From: Aestuariimicrobium kwangyangense DSM 21549
GTDB lineage: Bacteria; Actinomycetota; Actinomycetes; Propionibacteriales; Propionibacteriaceae
NCBI RefSeq assembly: GCF_000421525.1
Contig: NZ_ATXE01000003.1
Location: forward strand, 310,001-374,000
Direction: 5' to 3'
Length of the DNA stretch: 64,000 nt
Positions 46,119 to 54,695 of this stretch are shown in pieces (position 1 is the stretch's first letter; each line of letters begins with the position of its first letter). The notes beneath the pieces are model-generated. The model was not told where the DNA came from, made no database searches, and saw nothing but the letters and a program-made list of their open reading frames with translations. Position numbers and translations under genes: made by a program.

Positions 46119-47276
46119 ATGAGTTTCGCTGACCGGATCGATGCCCTCACCCCCGACGACCTCGTGGCCCGCGGCTCGGGCAAGTGGACGAGGTTCCCCG
46201 GCACCCTGGGCGCCTTCGTGGCCGAGCACGACTTCGGACTGGCCGACCCCATCGCCGAGGCCCTGCACCGGATGGTGGACGGTTTCAACTTCGGATACCT
46301 GCCCGACTCCCTGGCCCACGAGATGTGCGAGGCGACCGCCCACTACGTCCGGCGCTATGGATGGCAGCTGGAACCGCGGCACGTGACACCCCTGCCCGAC
46401 GTGTTGTCGGGGCTCGAGATCGCCATGGACCTGATGCTGGCCGAGGGTGCCAAGGTGATCCTGCCGACGCCTGCCTACATGCCCTTCCTGACCATGCCCG
46501 GCAGGGCCAGGCGAGAGCTGGTCGAGGTGCCCATGCTGCGCACCGAGACGGGTTGGGAGTACGACTTCGACTCACTCGACAAGGTCTACGAGCAGGGGGA
46601 CCTGCTCATCCTGTGCAACCCGCACAACCCCATCGGCAAGGTCGCCACCCGCGAGGAGCTCACCCGCCTGAGCGAGATCGTCGACGCCCATCACGGGCTC
46701 GTCTACAACGACGAGATCCATGCCCCGCTGGTGTTCGGCGAGGCGGTGCACGTGCCCTATCACGCCCTTTCCGAGGTCACCGCGGGCCACACCGTCACCT
46801 CGATGGCTGCCAGCAAGGCCTGGAACCTGCCCGGGCTGAAGGCCGCTCAGTTCATCGTGACCTCCCCGTCGCTGCGGGAACTGTGGGAGCCGATCGCCTT
46901 CGGGCGCAGCCACGGCACCGCCACCCCGGGCGTGGTGGCCACCGTGGCCGCCTACACCCAGGGGCAGCCGTGGCTGGACGAGGTGCTGACCTACCTCGAC
47001 GGCACCCGCGTCGCCCTGGCCGATGCGATCGCGTCGAAGCTTCCCGGGGTCGGGCACGTCTCCCCCCAGGGCACCTACCTGGCCTGGCTCGAGACGGCCG
47101 ACCTGGGCCTCGAGAACCCACAGCGATTCTTCCTCGAGGACGCCAAGGTCGCCCTCACTGATGGAGCGGCCTGCGGTGCCGCCGGAGTGGGTGACGTGCG
47201 GCTCAACTTCGGGACGGCCCGTCCGATCGTCCTGGAGATGATCGACCGCATGGCCCGAGCGCTGGAACAGCGGTGA
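46119..47276 (+). CDS. MalY/PatB-type C-S lyase (class I/II aminotransferase fold)
   Basis: 385 residues. PLP fold with ILCNPHNPIGKVATREEL, VYNDEIHAPLVFG and the lysine in SMAASKAWNLPGLKAAQF; PTPAYMPFLTMPGR and GTYLAWLE are MalY-like. MalY/PatB enzymes are usually cystathionine beta-lyases. ATG at 46119. The lacI-type gene lies downstream with an operator overlapping its stop codon region. Confidence 0.88.
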   Translation: MSFADRIDALTPDDLVARGSGKWTRFPGTLGAFVAEHDFGLADPIAEALHRMVDGFNFGYLPDSLAHEMCEATAHYVRRYGWQLEPRHVTPLPDVLSGLEIAMDLMLAEGAKVILPTPAYMPFLTMPGRARRELVEVPMLRTETGWEYDFDSLDKVYEQGDLLILCNPHNPIGKVATREELTRLSEIVDAHHGLVYNDEIHAPLVFGEAVHVPYHALSEVTAGHTVTSMAASKAWNLPGLKAAQFIVTSPSLRELWEPIAFGRSHGTATPGVVATVAAYTQGQPWLDEVLTYLDGTRVALADAIASKLPGVGHVSPQGTYLAWLETADLGLENPQRFFLEDAKVALTDGAACGAAGVGDVRLNFGTARPIVLEMIDRMARALEQR

Positions 47277-47277
47277 C

Positions 47278-47303
47278 CAACCACTGGTTGCCAACTCTTG
47301 CCG
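47278..47303. promoter_or_regulatory. Candidate operator before the LacI-family gene
   Basis: A 13-base inverted repeat CAACCACTGGTTG (47278-47290) overlaps the 18-base motif GGTTGCCAACTCTTGCCG (47286-47303). A near copy (15/18) occurs on the minus strand at 49884-49901 between the LarA-like and uxaC genes. Confidence 0.6.
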
Positions 47304-47332
47304 TGGCGGGCGCGGTCTGATTGGGTGACCAC

Positions 47333-48376
47333 GTGAGTGACACGAGCAGCGAGGCTTCGGACACGGCACGCCAGTTCGCCGCTGGGATGCAGAAGCGCCC
47401 GACCATCTATGACGTGGCGGCCGCGGCTGGGGTGAACCCGTCGACCGTCTCCCGAGCCTTCTCGCGGCCCGGTCGTGTCTCGGACAAGACCGCAGCCCAC
47501 ATCCACGCCGTCGCCCAGGCGATGGGATACCGAGCCGAGGCCGTGTTCCGGGCCCCGTCCACGCGGCACACCCAGCTGTTGGCGCTGGCGGTCTCCGATG
47601 TCACCAACCCGTTCTTCTTCTCCATCATCCGCGGGGCGGAGAACGAGGCCACGGCCCGTGGCTACCAACTGCTGCTGGCCGACACCCAGGAGTCCCAGAC
47701 CCGGGAGCAGGCCCTGTTCGACCGCTCGCTCGACAAGGTCGACGGCCTGCTCGTCGCCTCGTCACGCATCTCCGACACCGGCCTGCGGGCCGCAGCCCGG
47801 AAGGTGCCCACGGTGGTGATGAATCGCGTCGTCACTGGTCTTCCCAGTGTCATCGCCGACAACGGACGAGCCATGCGCCGGGCCCTGGAGCACCTCGCCT
47901 CGCTCGGCCACCGTCGGGTGGCCTATGTCAGCGGTCCGGAGGCCTCGTGGGCCAATGGTTCCCGCTACCGGGCCTTCCGGGAGGGGTGCTACGAACTCGA
48001 CCTGATCGACCAGCGGGTCGGACCGGTTGCCCCCACGGTCAAGGGTGGGGCAAGTGTCACCGACACCTTGCGCGACAACGGCGCCACCGCGGCGGTCTGC
48101 TTCAACGACCTGACCGCGATCGGGGTGATCCGCCGGGCCAAGGAATTGGGCTGGAGCGTGCCCGGTGACCTGTCCGTGGTGGGCTTCGACAACACCTTCG
48201 CCTCCGACCTGGTGAGCCCCAGTCTGACCACGGTCGCGGCACCGCTGTCGGAACTGTCACGCCGTGCCACGGCCCTGGTGATCACCATGATCCAGCGTCC
48301 CTCGACCCCCCCGGTCGAGCCCCAGATCCTGCCGATCCAGTTGATCGTCCGCGAGTCGAGCGGGGAGCCGGGCTGA
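47333..48376 (+). CDS. LacI-family transcriptional regulator
   Basis: 347 residues. Helix-turn-helix PTIYDVAAAAGVNPSTVSRAFSRPGRVSDKTAAHIHAVAQAMGYR, then a periplasmic-binding-like sensor domain (LALAVSDVTNPFFFSIIRGAENEA, GLPSVIADNGRAMRRALEHLASLGHRRVAYVSG, VCFNDLTAIGVIRRAKELGWSVPGDLSVVGFDNTFASDLVSPSLTTVAAP). GTG at 47333 is chosen on GGGTGA just before it; an ATG at 47387 and a TTG at 47321 are alternatives. Context and shared motif point to control of the uronate genes, and of itself. Confidence 0.88.
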   Translation: MSDTSSEASDTARQFAAGMQKRPTIYDVAAAAGVNPSTVSRAFSRPGRVSDKTAAHIHAVAQAMGYRAEAVFRAPSTRHTQLLALAVSDVTNPFFFSIIRGAENEATARGYQLLLADTQESQTREQALFDRSLDKVDGLLVASSRISDTGLRAAARKVPTVVMNRVVTGLPSVIADNGRAMRRALEHLASLGHRRVAYVSGPEASWANGSRYRAFREGCYELDLIDQRVGPVAPTVKGGASVTDTLRDNGATAAVCFNDLTAIGVIRRAKELGWSVPGDLSVVGFDNTFASDLVSPSLTTVAAPLSELSRRATALVITMIQRPSTPPVEPQILPIQLIVRESSGEPG

Positions 48377-48527
48377 CCCGGAGCGTCAGTCGGCCATACC
48401 GGTCCGATCCATCCCGTGGTTCGCGCGGCCGCCGCTGGGCGAAATCCACGCCAATTGGGGCACGTGAGGGGCCTGGCCGTCACGTGGCGTGACGAGGAAG
48501 CCGCTCAGCTGCCCGGATCGGCGCGGA

Positions 48528-49832
48528 TCAACTCGGCCGGTGCCGGTAGAGCACCTCTCCGGCGTTCTCGATCACCACGGTGCCGGGCTCGGCCGCCATC
48601 GCCTCGAGGTCCATCTCGTCGGGGTCGAGATAGCCCAGGTTGATGGACTCGCACACCTCGCGGGGGATCCGCGTGGCCAAGGTCACCTTCACCCGACAGC
48701 TCTCGACCCCGGTCTCGGCGTCGTAGCTGCCGGCGCCGCGCAGGTGGGTGGAGTGGGCGAGCACTCCCCAGTGGACGTCCTTGTAGGTGTCCCACTGCTT
48801 CACGAAGAAGTCGCGGCAGTGGTAGCCGATCTCGTAGATCTCGGGGTGGGTCTCCGAGACCTCTGTGACGTGGGGGGCGTAGATGATCACCTCGCCCCCG
48901 TCGGCGACGGCCGGTTCCAGCTTGTAGAAGCCCTTGGCGGCCGTCCAGATGTCTTCGTAGCGAGGCATCATGCACGAGACCACCCGCTGGAAGGGGGTCT
49001 CGACGTAGGTGACGTGGGTCTGTGCGGCCACGTCGGCGGCGGCCCCCCAGGCATCCTCGGTGGTGCCGAAGGCGGCGGCCTCGATCAGACCGGTGCCGGA
49101 CTCGACCACCAGCTTCAGCGCCAGCCGCGCTCCCGGGATCAGTCGCGCCCCCTCGTTGATCATCGCCCTCACCGGGGTGATGCCGCGGGTTCCGATGATC
49201 GCCGCGGAACTGATCAGGGCCCCCACCCAGTGGGTCATGTCGATGAATTCCTGGCTGGCCACGCCCGGGATGAAGTACTTGTTGCCACCCGAGATGCCCA
49301 CCACCTCGTGGGGAAAGACGGGTCCCACCACGATGTTCACGTCGGCCTCGACCACGTGGCGGTTGAGCACGATGTCGGCACCCACGTCGAGCCTGCCCTC
49401 GGACAGTTCGCCGATGCGATCACCCTCGATCCGTCCGACCTTGACCAGCATGGTGGGGTCGGCCCATTCGTGGTTCACGATGGTCAGCCCCGGGTAGCGC
49501 TGCGCCAGCCCACCGGGTTCAACCCCGAACATGCGCTCGATCTCATCGGGTTCCATGTAGCTGTGCGTGCCGAGCGCGATCACCGCGGTCAGCGAGGCCA
49601 CCCGGTCGATCAGGTGGCGGTGCAGGATCGTCGCCACCTCGGGCAGTGGCATCGAGCGCGTGCCGTCGGGCACCACCAGCACCACCTTCTTGCCGTCGAG
49701 GTCGACCTCGCCCAACTTGCGAGCGACGAACTCCTCCAGCTCCTCTTCTGCGACGTGCTGGTGGGGACCGCCGATCAGTTCGCAGGTGACGGGCCCGATC
49801 GGGGTCTCACTGGTCGCCAGGATGTCGCTCAT
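48528..49832 (-). CDS. LarA-like nickel-pincer epimerase/racemase (DUF2088)
   Basis: 434 residues. The residues that hold the nickel pincer cofactor in lactate racemase LarA are present: H90 in ALGTHSYMEPDE, H175 in FPHEVVGISGGNKYFIPG and K185, plus PDGTRS near residue 55. Divergent from uxaC and close to kdgK, so its substrate is more likely a sugar acid, such as mannonate or altronate, than lactate; LarA homologues with aldonate epimerase activity are known. Needs cofactor genes larBCE, not seen here. ATG at 49832. Confidence 0.88.
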   Translation of the reverse strand: MSDILATSETPIGPVTCELIGGPHQHVAEEELEEFVARKLGEVDLDGKKVVLVVPDGTRSMPLPEVATILHRHLIDRVASLTAVIALGTHSYMEPDEIERMFGVEPGGLAQRYPGLTIVNHEWADPTMLVKVGRIEGDRIGELSEGRLDVGADIVLNRHVVEADVNIVVGPVFPHEVVGISGGNKYFIPGVASQEFIDMTHWVGALISSAAIIGTRGITPVRAMINEGARLIPGARLALKLVVESGTGLIEAAAFGTTEDAWGAAADVAAQTHVTYVETPFQRVVSCMMPRYEDIWTAAKGFYKLEPAVADGGEVIIYAPHVTEVSETHPEIYEIGYHCRDFFVKQWDTYKDVHWGVLAHSTHLRGAGSYDAETGVESCRVKVTLATRIPREVCESINLGYLDPDEMDLEAMAAEPGTVVIENAGEVLYRHRPS

Positions 49833-49883
49833 GCGTCCAGTGAACGCCGTTGCGAGCGGGCGGGCAAGCAGGGGGCCGGGGAC

Positions 49884-49908
49884 CGGCAAAGCTTGGCAAC
49901 CCTTGGCA
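49884..49908. promoter_or_regulatory. Shared motif in larA-like/uxaC divergent promoter
   Basis: On the minus strand 49884-49901 reads GGTTGCCAAGCTTTGCCG (15/18 match to the motif before lacI). Two TTGGCA copies on the plus strand at 49893-49898 and 49903-49908 sit 10 bases apart, one helical turn. Confidence 0.6.
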
Positions 49909-49939
49909 GTCACCCCTCCCGCTCGCGAGAGTTGGGGCC

Positions 49940-51349
49940 ATGGTCTCCCTCACCCTTCACCCGGATCGGCTCTTCCCCGCGGAGCCGTCGACGCGCGACG
50001 TGGCGCGTCGGCTCTACGCGCAGGTCAAGGATCTGCCCATCATCAGCCCCCACGGCCACGTGCCGCCGGCCTGGATCGCGGACGACATCCCCTTCCGCGA
50101 CCCCGCCTCGCTGCTGATCACCCCCGACCACTACGTCAACCGGATGCTGCACGCCAACGGTGTCGAGCTCTCGACCCTGGGCGTCAACCAGGGAGAGCTG
50201 GACGAAGCCGCCGCCCGCACCGCGTTCCGTGCGCTGTGCGAGCACTGGAACGACTTCCGGGGCACGCCCGTGAAGTACTGGCTGGAAGATGCCCTGGTCG
50301 GCATCTTCGGTGTCGACGTGGTGCCCTCGGCCCAGACAGCCGACCAGATCTACGACACCGTCGCCGCCTGGATCGCCCAGGACTCCTCGAGGCCGCGCGC
50401 CCTGATGGGCGCCTTCGACATCAGGTTCATGGCCACCACCGATGACCCGTGCGACGACCTCGTCCACCACCGAAAGCTCGCGGACGACGCGTCGTTCACC
50501 CGCCGCGTGGTGCCCACCTTCCGTCCGGACAAGTACCTGGAGCCGTTCCGGGACGACTGGAACGAGTTGACCGACCGTCTCGCCGAGGTCTCGGGCGTCG
50601 ACATCTCCAGCTATGCGGGCTGGGTGGCGGCAATGGAGAACCGGCGCGCTTATTTCAAGGCCAACGGTGCGGTCTCGACCGACCACAGCCACCCCGACCT
50701 GGGCACCATCGTGCTGGAACCCTCCGAGGCGGAGCGGTTGTTCCGACTGGCCCGCGCTGGCCGGATCTCCGAGGACGAGGCCACCGTGCTGCGCCGCAAC
50801 ATGCTCACCGAGCAGGCCCGGATGGCCACCGAGGACGGGCTCACCATGACCCTGCACCCCGGGGTGGCGCGCAACCACCACCGGCCCACCTTCGAGACCT
50901 ATGGCGCCGATGTGGGCTGCGACATCCCGATCGCGGTCGAGGCGACGCGGTCGCTGCAGCCGCTGCTCAACGCCTACGGGACGTCCAAGAACCTCAACCT
51001 GGTGCTGTTCACCCTGGACGAGACCATGTTCAGTCGGGAGTTCGCCCCTCTCGCCGGTTTCTACCCCTCGGTGTACGTGGGCGTGCCGTGGTGGTTCATC
51101 GATGCCCCCGACGCCATCCGTAGGTTCCGCAAGGCCACCACCGAGACGGCTGGCTTCTCGCGCACCTCGGGGTTCATCGACGACACGAGGGCCTTCTGCT
51201 CGATCCCCGCCCGCCACGACATGTCGCGTCGCCTCGACTGTGGCCACCTGGCCGAACTCGTGGTCGAACACCGCCTCACCGAGGACGACGCCCACGAGGT
51301 CGCCCACCAGTTGGTCGTCGACCAACCCACCCGAGTCTTCAAGCTCTGA
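49940..51349 (+). CDS. uxaC: Glucuronate/uronate isomerase
   Basis: 469 residues. IISPHGHVPPAWIAD contains the metal His pair, and VKYWLEDALVGIFGV, LHPGVARNHHR and VYVGVPWWFIDAP fit UxaC. It converts glucuronate to fructuronate or galacturonate to tagaturonate. The next steps, a reductase and dehydratase (UxuAB or UxaAB), are absent from the window; the LarA-like epimerase may replace or connect part of that route. ATG at 49940. kdgK follows after 150 bases of repeats. Confidence 0.92.
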   Translation: MVSLTLHPDRLFPAEPSTRDVARRLYAQVKDLPIISPHGHVPPAWIADDIPFRDPASLLITPDHYVNRMLHANGVELSTLGVNQGELDEAAARTAFRALCEHWNDFRGTPVKYWLEDALVGIFGVDVVPSAQTADQIYDTVAAWIAQDSSRPRALMGAFDIRFMATTDDPCDDLVHHRKLADDASFTRRVVPTFRPDKYLEPFRDDWNELTDRLAEVSGVDISSYAGWVAAMENRRAYFKANGAVSTDHSHPDLGTIVLEPSEAERLFRLARAGRISEDEATVLRRNMLTEQARMATEDGLTMTLHPGVARNHHRPTFETYGADVGCDIPIAVEATRSLQPLLNAYGTSKNLNLVLFTLDETMFSREFAPLAGFYPSVYVGVPWWFIDAPDAIRRFRKATTETAGFSRTSGFIDDTRAFCSIPARHDMSRRLDCGHLAELVVEHRLTEDDAHEVAHQLVVDQPTRVFKL

Positions 51350-51364
51350 ATCAGCACCAGCATC

Positions 51365-51470
51365 ACGGGGCGGGGGATGACCCCCTGCACCCCCACGGGA
51401 ACGGGGCGGGGGATGACCCCCTGCACCCCCACGGGAACCAGACGGGGGATGACCCCTTTGCCCCCACAGA
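51365..51470 (+). repeat. Three tandem 36-bp repeats with small hairpins
   Basis: Units start at 51365 and 51401, identical over 36 bases; a third, diverged copy follows from 51437. Each contains GGGGG-ATGA-CCCCC, a 5-bp hairpin with a 4-base loop, and begins near ACGGGGCGGGGGATG. They fill most of the uxaC-kdgK gap and form the kdgK leader. Confidence 0.85.
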
Positions 51471-51499
51471 ACCAGGCACCTCATACGGAAAGAGTCATC

Positions 51500-52588
51500 A
51501 TGCAGCTTCGAGACAATGCGCAGTGGTCCCTCGTGGTCGCCACGTCGATGGGCATCCGCATCACCCCGGACCATGCCCAGCAGGTGCAGACCTCCGACCA
51601 CTTCTTCATGCAGGCCACCTCGGCCGAGTCGAACGTGGCCTCGGTCTCGTCCTACCTCGGCGAGCCCACCAAGGTGCTCACCGCCTTCGTCGAGGGATCG
51701 CCGATCTCGGCCTTCATCAAGTCGAACCTGCGCGCGCGTGGCATGTCGTACGAGGGCCCGGATCGTCCGCAGGGCGACGCCTGGGGCTACCGGCACCAGT
51801 TCAACATCGCAGACTCCGGCTACGGTCTGCGTGGCCCCCGCGTCTGGAACGACCGCGCCGGTGAGGTGGGTCTGTCACTGACTGCCGCCGACTTCGACCT
51901 CGATCGCATCTTCGGTGACGAGGGCGTCAAGGTGTTGCACCTGTCGGGCCTGATCGCCGCCTTGTCTCCCGAGACCTCGCAGTTCTGTCTCGACCTGGCA
52001 CGCGCGGCCAAGCAGCATGGCACCGCGATCGCGTTCGACCTCAACTTCCGGGCTTCCTTCTGGAAGGGACGAGAGGACGAGTTGCGGGCCGCCTTCACCG
52101 AGATCGCCTCCGAGGCCGACATCCTGATCGGCAACGAGGAGGACTTCCAGCTCGCGCTGGGCGTGGCCGGGCCCGAGGAGGGTGGTGCGGCGCTCACCGA
52201 CAAGATCGATGGCTTCAAGGAGATGATCGGCCGGATCACCCAGGCCTTCCCGCATGCCTCGTATGTCGCGACCACCCTGCGAGAGGTGGAGACGGTGAAC
52301 CGTCACCTCTGGGGGGCCGTCGTGTGGGCCCGGACTGAGGGCGACGGGGGCCGGTTCGCGGTCGCCGACCTGCGCGAGATCGGGGTCTACGACCGTGTCG
52401 GCGGGGGCGACGGTTTCGTCGGCGGCCTGCTCTACGGCATCCTCAAGGGCTGGCCGGCCGAGAAGGCCATGCAGTTCGGTTGGGCCACCGGAGCCCTGGC
52501 TGCGACCTCCATCACCGACTACGGCGCCCCGGCCGACGAGGACCAGGTGTGGTCGATCTGGAAGGGCAACGCCCGCGTCAAGAGGTGA
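51500..52588 (+). CDS. kdgK: 2-keto-3-deoxygluconate kinase (PfkB family)
   Basis: 362 residues. PfkB fold; the catalytic motif YDRVGGGDGFVGGLLYGILKG matches the KdgK subfamily, with the Asp as base, and LIGNEEDFQLALG is the PfkB mid motif. It phosphorylates 2-keto-3-deoxygluconate. Together with uxaC it belongs to uronate breakdown. ATG at 51500 with GGAAAGAG upstream; the open frame continues upstream through the 36-bp repeats, encoding a repetitive MTPCTPTGT peptide that I treat as untranslated. Confidence 0.82.
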   Translation: MQLRDNAQWSLVVATSMGIRITPDHAQQVQTSDHFFMQATSAESNVASVSSYLGEPTKVLTAFVEGSPISAFIKSNLRARGMSYEGPDRPQGDAWGYRHQFNIADSGYGLRGPRVWNDRAGEVGLSLTAADFDLDRIFGDEGVKVLHLSGLIAALSPETSQFCLDLARAAKQHGTAIAFDLNFRASFWKGREDELRAAFTEIASEADILIGNEEDFQLALGVAGPEEGGAALTDKIDGFKEMIGRITQAFPHASYVATTLREVETVNRHLWGAVVWARTEGDGGRFAVADLREIGVYDRVGGGDGFVGGLLYGILKGWPAEKAMQFGWATGALAATSITDYGAPADEDQVWSIWKGNARVKR

Positions 52589-52623
52589 CCCACCTGCGCG
52601 ACAGACCCAGCGAGACAGAAACC

Positions 52624-52673
52624 GACGCAGCCGAGGATCCCTGCCCCTCAGGGCGGAAGTCCTCGGCTGCGTC
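52624..52673. terminator. Bidirectional hairpin terminator
   Basis: A perfect 14-bp stem GACGCAGCCGAGGA / TCCTCGGCTGCGTC with a 22-base loop, followed by CGCTTTCGTTT. It separates kdgK from the convergent catalase gene. Confidence 0.8.
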
Positions 52674-52689
52674 CGCTTTCGTTTCCGGG

Positions 52690-54150
52690 TCAGGCGGCGA
52701 CGGCTGCCCGCAGCGCGGTACCCAGACCGGCATCCACCGATCCCCAGTAGCCAAAGAAGTTCTCCAGGACCGTCTCGTTGGCGATTGCCTTGCCCTGCCC
52801 GATCAGGGTGCTGAGGAAGCGGACGCGCTGCTCCTCATCGAAGACCTCGCGGTAGAGCGTGCCCGCCTGACCGAAGTCGTCGTCCTCGGGGTGCAGTTCA
52901 TAGGCCGAGCGGACGAGTTCGCCGTCGGCCGCGAAGGAGTTGTCCACCGGGCCGGTCTGGTCTGACCACGAGTCGCCGAACGAGTTCGGGGCGTAGACCG
53001 AGGCCGCACCACGGTGGTCGACGGTCATGTTGCCCTCGAAGTTGTAGGAGTGAACCTCGGTGATCGGCTTGTTGACCGGCACCTGCTGGAAGTTGGTGCC
53101 GATGCGGTACCGCTGGGCGTCTGCGTAGGCGAAGTTTCGCCCCAGCAGCATCTTGTCGGGGCTCATGCCCATGCCCGGCACCATGTTCGAGGGCGCGAAC
53201 GCCGCCTGCTCGATCTGGGCGAAGAAGTTGGTCGGGTTCTCGTTCAGGGTGAGTGTGCCCACCTTGATGCGCGGGTAGTCCTTCTTCGACCAGGTCTTGG
53301 TCAGGTCGAACGGGTTGAACCGGTAGCTCTTCGCCTCGTCGTAGGGCATCACCTGCACGTACAGGTCCCAGCTGGGGAAGTCACCGTTGCGGATGGCGTC
53401 GAACAGGTCGCGGCGATGGTGCTCTGCGTCCGCCCCGGCCAGGGCCTCGGCATCGGCCGCGGAGAAGTTGTGCACCCCCTGCTGGCTCATGAAGTGGTAC
53501 TTGACCCAGAACTTCTCGCCGGCGGCGTTGACCCACATGTAGGTGTGGGAGCCGTAGCCGTTCATGGTGCGCCACGATTTCGGCAGGCCACGGTCACCCA
53601 TCACATAGGTGACCTGGTGGGCCGACTCGGGGTTGAGGGTCCAGAAGTCCCACTGCATGGTGGCATCGCGCAGTCCGGAGTCGGGCAGGCGCTTCTGCGA
53701 GCGGATGAAGTGGGGGAACTTCATGGGGTCGCGCAGGAAGAAGACAGGGGTGTTGTTGCCCACCAGGTCGAAGTTGCCCTCGGTGGTGTAGAACTTCAGC
53801 GCGAAGCCCCGCACATCGCGCCACGTGTCGGGCGATCCGAGCTCGCCGGCGACGGTCGAGAAGCGCTGCAGCACACGGGTCTTCACCCCCGGCTGGAACA
53901 GGGCGGCCTTGGTGTGGGCGGTGACGTCCTCGGTGGTGACGAACTCGCCGAAGGCGCCGGCGCCCTTGGCGTGCGGACGACGCTCCGGCACATTCATGCG
54001 GTTGAAGTGCTGCAGGGTCTCGACCAGGTGGTGGTCGTGCAGCACGATCGGACCATTGGCTCCGACGCTCAGCGAGTTTCGATCACTCACGGCCGGGATA
54101 CCGGCCTGGGTCGTCGACCCGGACTTCATCGGGGTGGTCTCGTCGGACAT
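52690..54150 (-). CDS. katA: Monofunctional haem catalase
   Basis: 486 residues, the size of small-subunit catalases. Catalytic His60 in [48 protein letters not shown], and the proximal-haem segment [26 protein letters not shown]. Decomposes H2O2. The ATG at 54150 is 4 bases from GGAG; ATG at 54153 would overlap the furA stop by 4 bases. Coupled to furA, as expected for peroxide regulation. Confidence 0.95.
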   Translation of the reverse strand: MSDETTPMKSGSTTQAGIPAVSDRNSLSVGANGPIVLHDHHLVETLQHFNRMNVPERRPHAKGAGAFGEFVTTEDVTAHTKAALFQPGVKTRVLQRFSTVAGELGSPDTWRDVRGFALKFYTTEGNFDLVGNNTPVFFLRDPMKFPHFIRSQKRLPDSGLRDATMQWDFWTLNPESAHQVTYVMGDRGLPKSWRTMNGYGSHTYMWVNAAGEKFWVKYHFMSQQGVHNFSAADAEALAGADAEHHRRDLFDAIRNGDFPSWDLYVQVMPYDEAKSYRFNPFDLTKTWSKKDYPRIKVGTLTLNENPTNFFAQIEQAAFAPSNMVPGMGMSPDKMLLGRNFAYADAQRYRIGTNFQQVPVNKPITEVHSYNFEGNMTVDHRGAASVYAPNSFGDSWSDQTGPVDNSFAADGELVRSAYELHPEDDDFGQAGTLYREVFDEEQRVRFLSTLIGQGKAIANETVLENFFGYWGSVDAGLGTALRAAVAA

Positions 54151-54635
54151 CATGCTCCTTCTGGTGGTACGGGATCAGTTCTCGAACGGCTGGGCGCGGT
54201 TGCCCGCCGGCTCGCAGGGGGACTCGTGCGGCACTCGCTGCACAGGCCTCGGTACAGGACCTCGGCCACCTCGATGGACATGCCGAGGTCATGGGGTGGG
54301 AGGATGCAGGGCACCTCGGTGCCCACGCAGGCAACGTCGGTGACCCGTCCGCACGAGGTGCAGACCGCGTGGTGGTGGTTGTCACCGAGGTCGAGTTCGT
54401 ATCGGGCTGGCTGGCCCGGCAGGTCGAGGCGGCGCAACAGATGCGCCCTCGTCAGGTCGGCCACGATCACGAAGGCCGCCTGCCGGCTGATGCCCACCCC
54501 CGCACTCAGCTTGACGAGTTCGTCGGCGGTGACGTGGCGATGGTCGGCCAGTGACTCAATGACTGCTATCCGTTGGCGGGTGACCCGGAGTCCGCCGCGC
54601 TGCAGGAGCAGAGAGGCGGCAAGATCGGTGGTCAT
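54150..54635 (-). CDS. furA: Fur/FurA-family regulator of catalase
   Basis: 161 residues. N-terminal winged helix ([55 protein letters not shown]), metal/zinc region [16 protein letters not shown] with CTSC and a second CSEC pair. The tail is Pro/Arg rich. It most likely represses its own operon through the palindrome at 54651-54671 and acts as a peroxide and iron sensor. ATG at 54635 is 6 bases after a TACCGT -10 on the minus strand, so the message is leaderless, as is known for furA in mycobacteria. Confidence 0.9.
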   Translation of the reverse strand: MTTDLAASLLLQRGGLRVTRQRIAVIESLADHRHVTADELVKLSAGVGISRQAAFVIVADLTRAHLLRRLDLPGQPARYELDLGDNHHHAVCTSCGRVTDVACVGTEVPCILPPHDLGMSIEVAEVLYRGLCSECRTSPPASRRATAPSRSRTDPVPPEGA

Positions 54636-54641
54636 GGGTCC

Positions 54642-54647
54642 ACGGTA
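54642..54647 (-). promoter_or_regulatory. -10 element of leaderless furA
   Basis: TACCGT on the minus strand, 6 bases before the furA ATG. Confidence 0.6.
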
Positions 54648-54650
54648 GCG

Positions 54651-54671
54651 TCTTTGGACTCAGTCCAAAGA
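54651..54671. promoter_or_regulatory. FurA operator, perfect palindrome
   Basis: Two 10-base arms TCTTTGGACT and AGTCCAAAGA flank a single central C, an exact inverted repeat. It overlaps the -10/-35 spacer of furA-katA and fits a Fur-family binding site used for autorepression. Confidence 0.8.
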
Positions 54672-54695
54672 AAGGGTCCGACTTCGCTGGCAGGT

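Noticed and set aside
47286-47303. Interpreting the shared motif as a simple LacI palindrome
   Set aside because: The two copies align as a directional motif with 9-10 bp TTGCC repeats rather than one symmetric operator, so only a shared site is claimed.
51377-51499. Repetitive N-terminal extension of kdgK (MTPCTPTGT units)
   Set aside because: Encoded by the 36-bp repeats, absent from the PfkB family, and the RBS fits the ATG at 51500; kept as a leader-repeat finding.
53014-54648. 544-residue frame on the plus strand
   Set aside because: Antisense to katA and furA; both are confidently identified on the other strand.
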